The translations under genes were made by a program, and so were the position numbers. Positions 6,709 through 7,746 of a DNA stretch of 7,746 nucleotides are shown here, piece by piece. Within the stretch, counting starts at the first letter, position 1. Each line of letters opens with the position of its first letter. Source of the DNA: Acidimicrobiales bacterium (GTDB lineage Bacteria; Actinomycetota; Acidimicrobiia; Acidimicrobiales; RAAP-2); NCBI GenBank assembly GCA_017883125.1, contig JADGOD010000139.1:1-7746 (forward strand), read 5' to 3'. A model generated the notes under the pieces. That model was not told the DNA's origin. It was given only the letters and a program-made list of their open reading frames with translations, and did not search any database.

Positions 6709-7220
6709 GCTGCGAACTGCGTCTCGCCCAGATACGGCTCCCACAGCGGGTCGATCTCCCCCAGGTGACGCCACCGCCACAGCAGCCCACTCGGCGCTGT
6801 TGGCTCGAACAGCAGCTCCCACCCGATCTCGTGGAGGAGCCTGTCGCCCTTCTGCAGGTTGTGGCGCTTGCAGGCCGCAATCACATTTGTCCATTCGTGT
6901 CGGCCGCCTCTGCTCCGAGGCATGACATGGTCGATCGTGTCGGCGTGACCGTCGCAGTACCCGCACCGGTACTGGTCGCGAAGCAGCACTGCTCGGCGCG
7001 AGACCGGTGGCTGCGTAGAGCGGAACGGCACCTTGACGTAGTTGCGGAGTCTGACGATCGAGGGAACTCGTGTCTCGGTCGACGGTGATCGGAAGGCAAG
7101 TGCGTCGTTTCGTGCGGCGACGACCTCTGCACGCTCGCCGATCAGCAACGTGATCGCTCGCCGTGCCGTCACCAGTTGGAGCGGCTCGCAACTCGCATTG
7201 AGCAAAAGCACACGCTCCAT
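6705..7220 (-). CDS. HNH endonuclease-fold protein
   Basis: A 171-residue protein with an N-terminal region (MERVLLLNASCEPLQLVTARRA) typical of stand-alone actinobacterial HNH proteins, then the nuclease fold: CGYC (C86, C89), DTIDHVMPRSRGGRHEW (D97, H98), N112, and CKRHNLQKGDR (C117, H120). The C-terminal part ends in SGLLWRWRHLGEIDPLWEPYL. A metal-dependent nuclease activity is implied by the fold, but the target and cellular role of this family are not known to me. The second metal-ligand pair reads C-x2-H where relatives often show C-x2-C. The ATG at 7220 is taken as start; a TTG one codon upstream (7223) is possible. GGAGGTAGGT (7231-7240) provides the ribosome binding site and spans the preceding gene's stop. 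Its own stop overlaps the lplA-like start. Confidence 0.85.
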   Translation of the reverse strand: MERVLLLNASCEPLQLVTARRAITLLIGERAEVVAARNDALAFRSPSTETRVPSIVRLRNYVKVPFRSTQPPVSRRAVLLRDQYRCGYCDGHADTIDHVMPRSRGGRHEWTNVIAACKRHNLQKGDRLLHEIGWELLFEPTAPSGLLWRWRHLGEIDPLWEPYLGETQFAA

Positions 7221-7232
7221 CAAACCGAGAAC

Positions 7233-7493
7233 CTACCTCCGCTGCCGACGCATCCGGTGGAGACAATCGACGACCTCCACCACCTCTTCGGGGCTCGGCA
7301 GCGTCGTCCCGTCACCCCCCGACGAGGTCTCAAGCCGAAACCGCCAATAGGCGTCGTCGGGCAGCGGTAGGAAGGGGCGACGGCGCCACCACCCCTGTGG
7401 TGCGAGTGCAGCGACCGCCTGAAGCGCTCGTGGTATTCGCCACGGTCTCCGCAGCAGTGCGGGAACCGTTCCCCGCTCCATGAAGCGACTCAT
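7233..7493 (-). CDS. Small uncharacterised protein, 86 residues
   Basis: A short basic protein rich in Trp, Arg and Pro, with the central stretch ALAPQGWWRRRPFLPLPDDAYWRFRLET (about residues 29-56) and a C-terminal VVEVVDCLHRMRRQRR. It has no membrane segment and no motif I can tie to a function. I believe it is real because its ATG overlaps the stop of the ROK kinase gene (ATGA), its stop lies 12 bases before the HNH start, and no better frame exists on either strand. Similar short proteins with a GWW-x-PPFLPLPD-like core seem familiar from actinobacteria, but I cannot verify this here. A second ATG at 7481 (MERGTVPALL) is the alternative start. Confidence 0.7.
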   Translation of the reverse strand: MSRFMERGTVPALLRRPWRIPRALQAVAALAPQGWWRRRPFLPLPDDAYWRFRLETSSGGDGTTLPSPEEVVEVVDCLHRMRRQRR

Positions 7494-7746
7494 GAGACCG
7501 GCACCCGGTCTCGCTGGGCGAGCAACCCGACTGCAGCGGCACCGATCAGCGGTCCCGCATCATCCAGCCCCGCCGGAACGATCTTGGCGCCTTCCGTGAA
7601 GGACAGTCCAGTCTCTCGTTCCAGCGCCGCCTGGGCTGCACGGAAGAAGGGCTCGCCGAACCCCAGCGCCACCGAGCCGGCAACGACACAGAGATCGAGA
7701 TCCAGCAGGGTCACCACCGAGGCCACGGCGTGGCCGACGAGCTCCC
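7490..7746 (-). CDS. ROK-family sugar kinase (glucokinase-like), C-terminal part, cut by window edge
   Basis: The last 85 codons of a protein whose start lies beyond the window; the frame is open to base 7746. The segment AVASVVTLLDLDLCVVAGSVALGFGEPFF followed by the end GPLIGAAAVGLL matches the C-terminal part of ROK proteins, where a helix preceding LLDxDxxVVxGxVA and a terminal GAAxL are standard. Family members are mostly glucose or N-acetylglucosamine-type sugar kinases, and some are repressors with an added N-terminal helix-turn-helix. The missing N-terminus prevents deciding between them, although the downstream gene set favours an enzyme. An internal GTG (7726) is not the true start. 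The stop overlaps the ATG of the next small gene. Confidence 0.8.
   Translation of the reverse strand, partial: ELVGHAVASVVTLLDLDLCVVAGSVALGFGEPFFRAAQAALERETGLSFTEGAKIVPAGLDDAGPLIGAAAVGLLAQRDRVPVS

Noticed and set aside
6709..7266. Long N-terminal extension of the lipoate-ligase-like protein
   Set aside because: This part of the frame overlaps the HNH gene in another frame, is Arg-rich and motif-free, and the ligase domain begins right after the GTG at 6708.

Overview
The window is a GC-rich stretch from an actinobacterium. Essentially every gene lies on the minus strand, so it is read from high to low coordinates. Grounds for the assignment are the high GC content with strong G/C bias at third codon positions, frequent GTG starts, 4-base gene overlaps, a basic Pro/Arg-rich tail on FtsI, and a MurE with the DNPR motif of meso-diaminopimelate peptidoglycan. 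The gene neighbourhood (ROK kinase, small protein, HNH protein, lipoate-ligase-like protein, then the dcw cluster) suggests a deep actinobacterial lineage such as Acidimicrobiia, but that placement is from memory of similar proteins and is only tentative.

Upstream block (7746 to 5998): the C-terminal end of a ROK-family sugar kinase runs in from the window edge. It is followed by a small uncharacterised 86-residue protein (ATGA overlap), an HNH-nuclease-fold protein (12-bp gap), and a lipoate-protein-ligase-like protein (GTGA overlap). The block ends at a strong intrinsic terminator hairpin with a T-tract (about 5934-5955). A second hairpin (about 5909-5924) follows.

Control region (about 5995 to 5791, the only sizeable non-coding gap): after the terminators there is a good sigma-70-type promoter (TTGACC, 17-base spacer, TAAAGT). 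Five consecutive 10-base units with a GTGG/AGGG core, matching what is known of MraZ operator boxes, overlap the promoter and continue past it. A strong ribosome binding site then precedes mraZ.

Division and cell-wall block (5790 to 1): mraZ, rsmH, ftsL, ftsI (class B penicillin-binding protein), murE and the first 108 codons of mraY, cut by the window edge. Most junctions overlap by 4 to 7 bases, indicating one translationally coupled operon. MraZ is the transcription factor, RsmH methylates 16S rRNA, FtsL and FtsI belong to the divisome and its septal peptidoglycan synthase, and MurE and MraY make the lipid-linked precursor. The canonical murF between murE and mraY is absent: murE overlaps mraY directly.

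I saw no mobile elements, CRISPR arrays, tRNA or rRNA genes, and no clear novel multi-gene system. The points most worth a second look are the MraZ box array, the missing murF, the N-terminal extension of RsmH and the small conserved-looking gene next to the ROK kinase.
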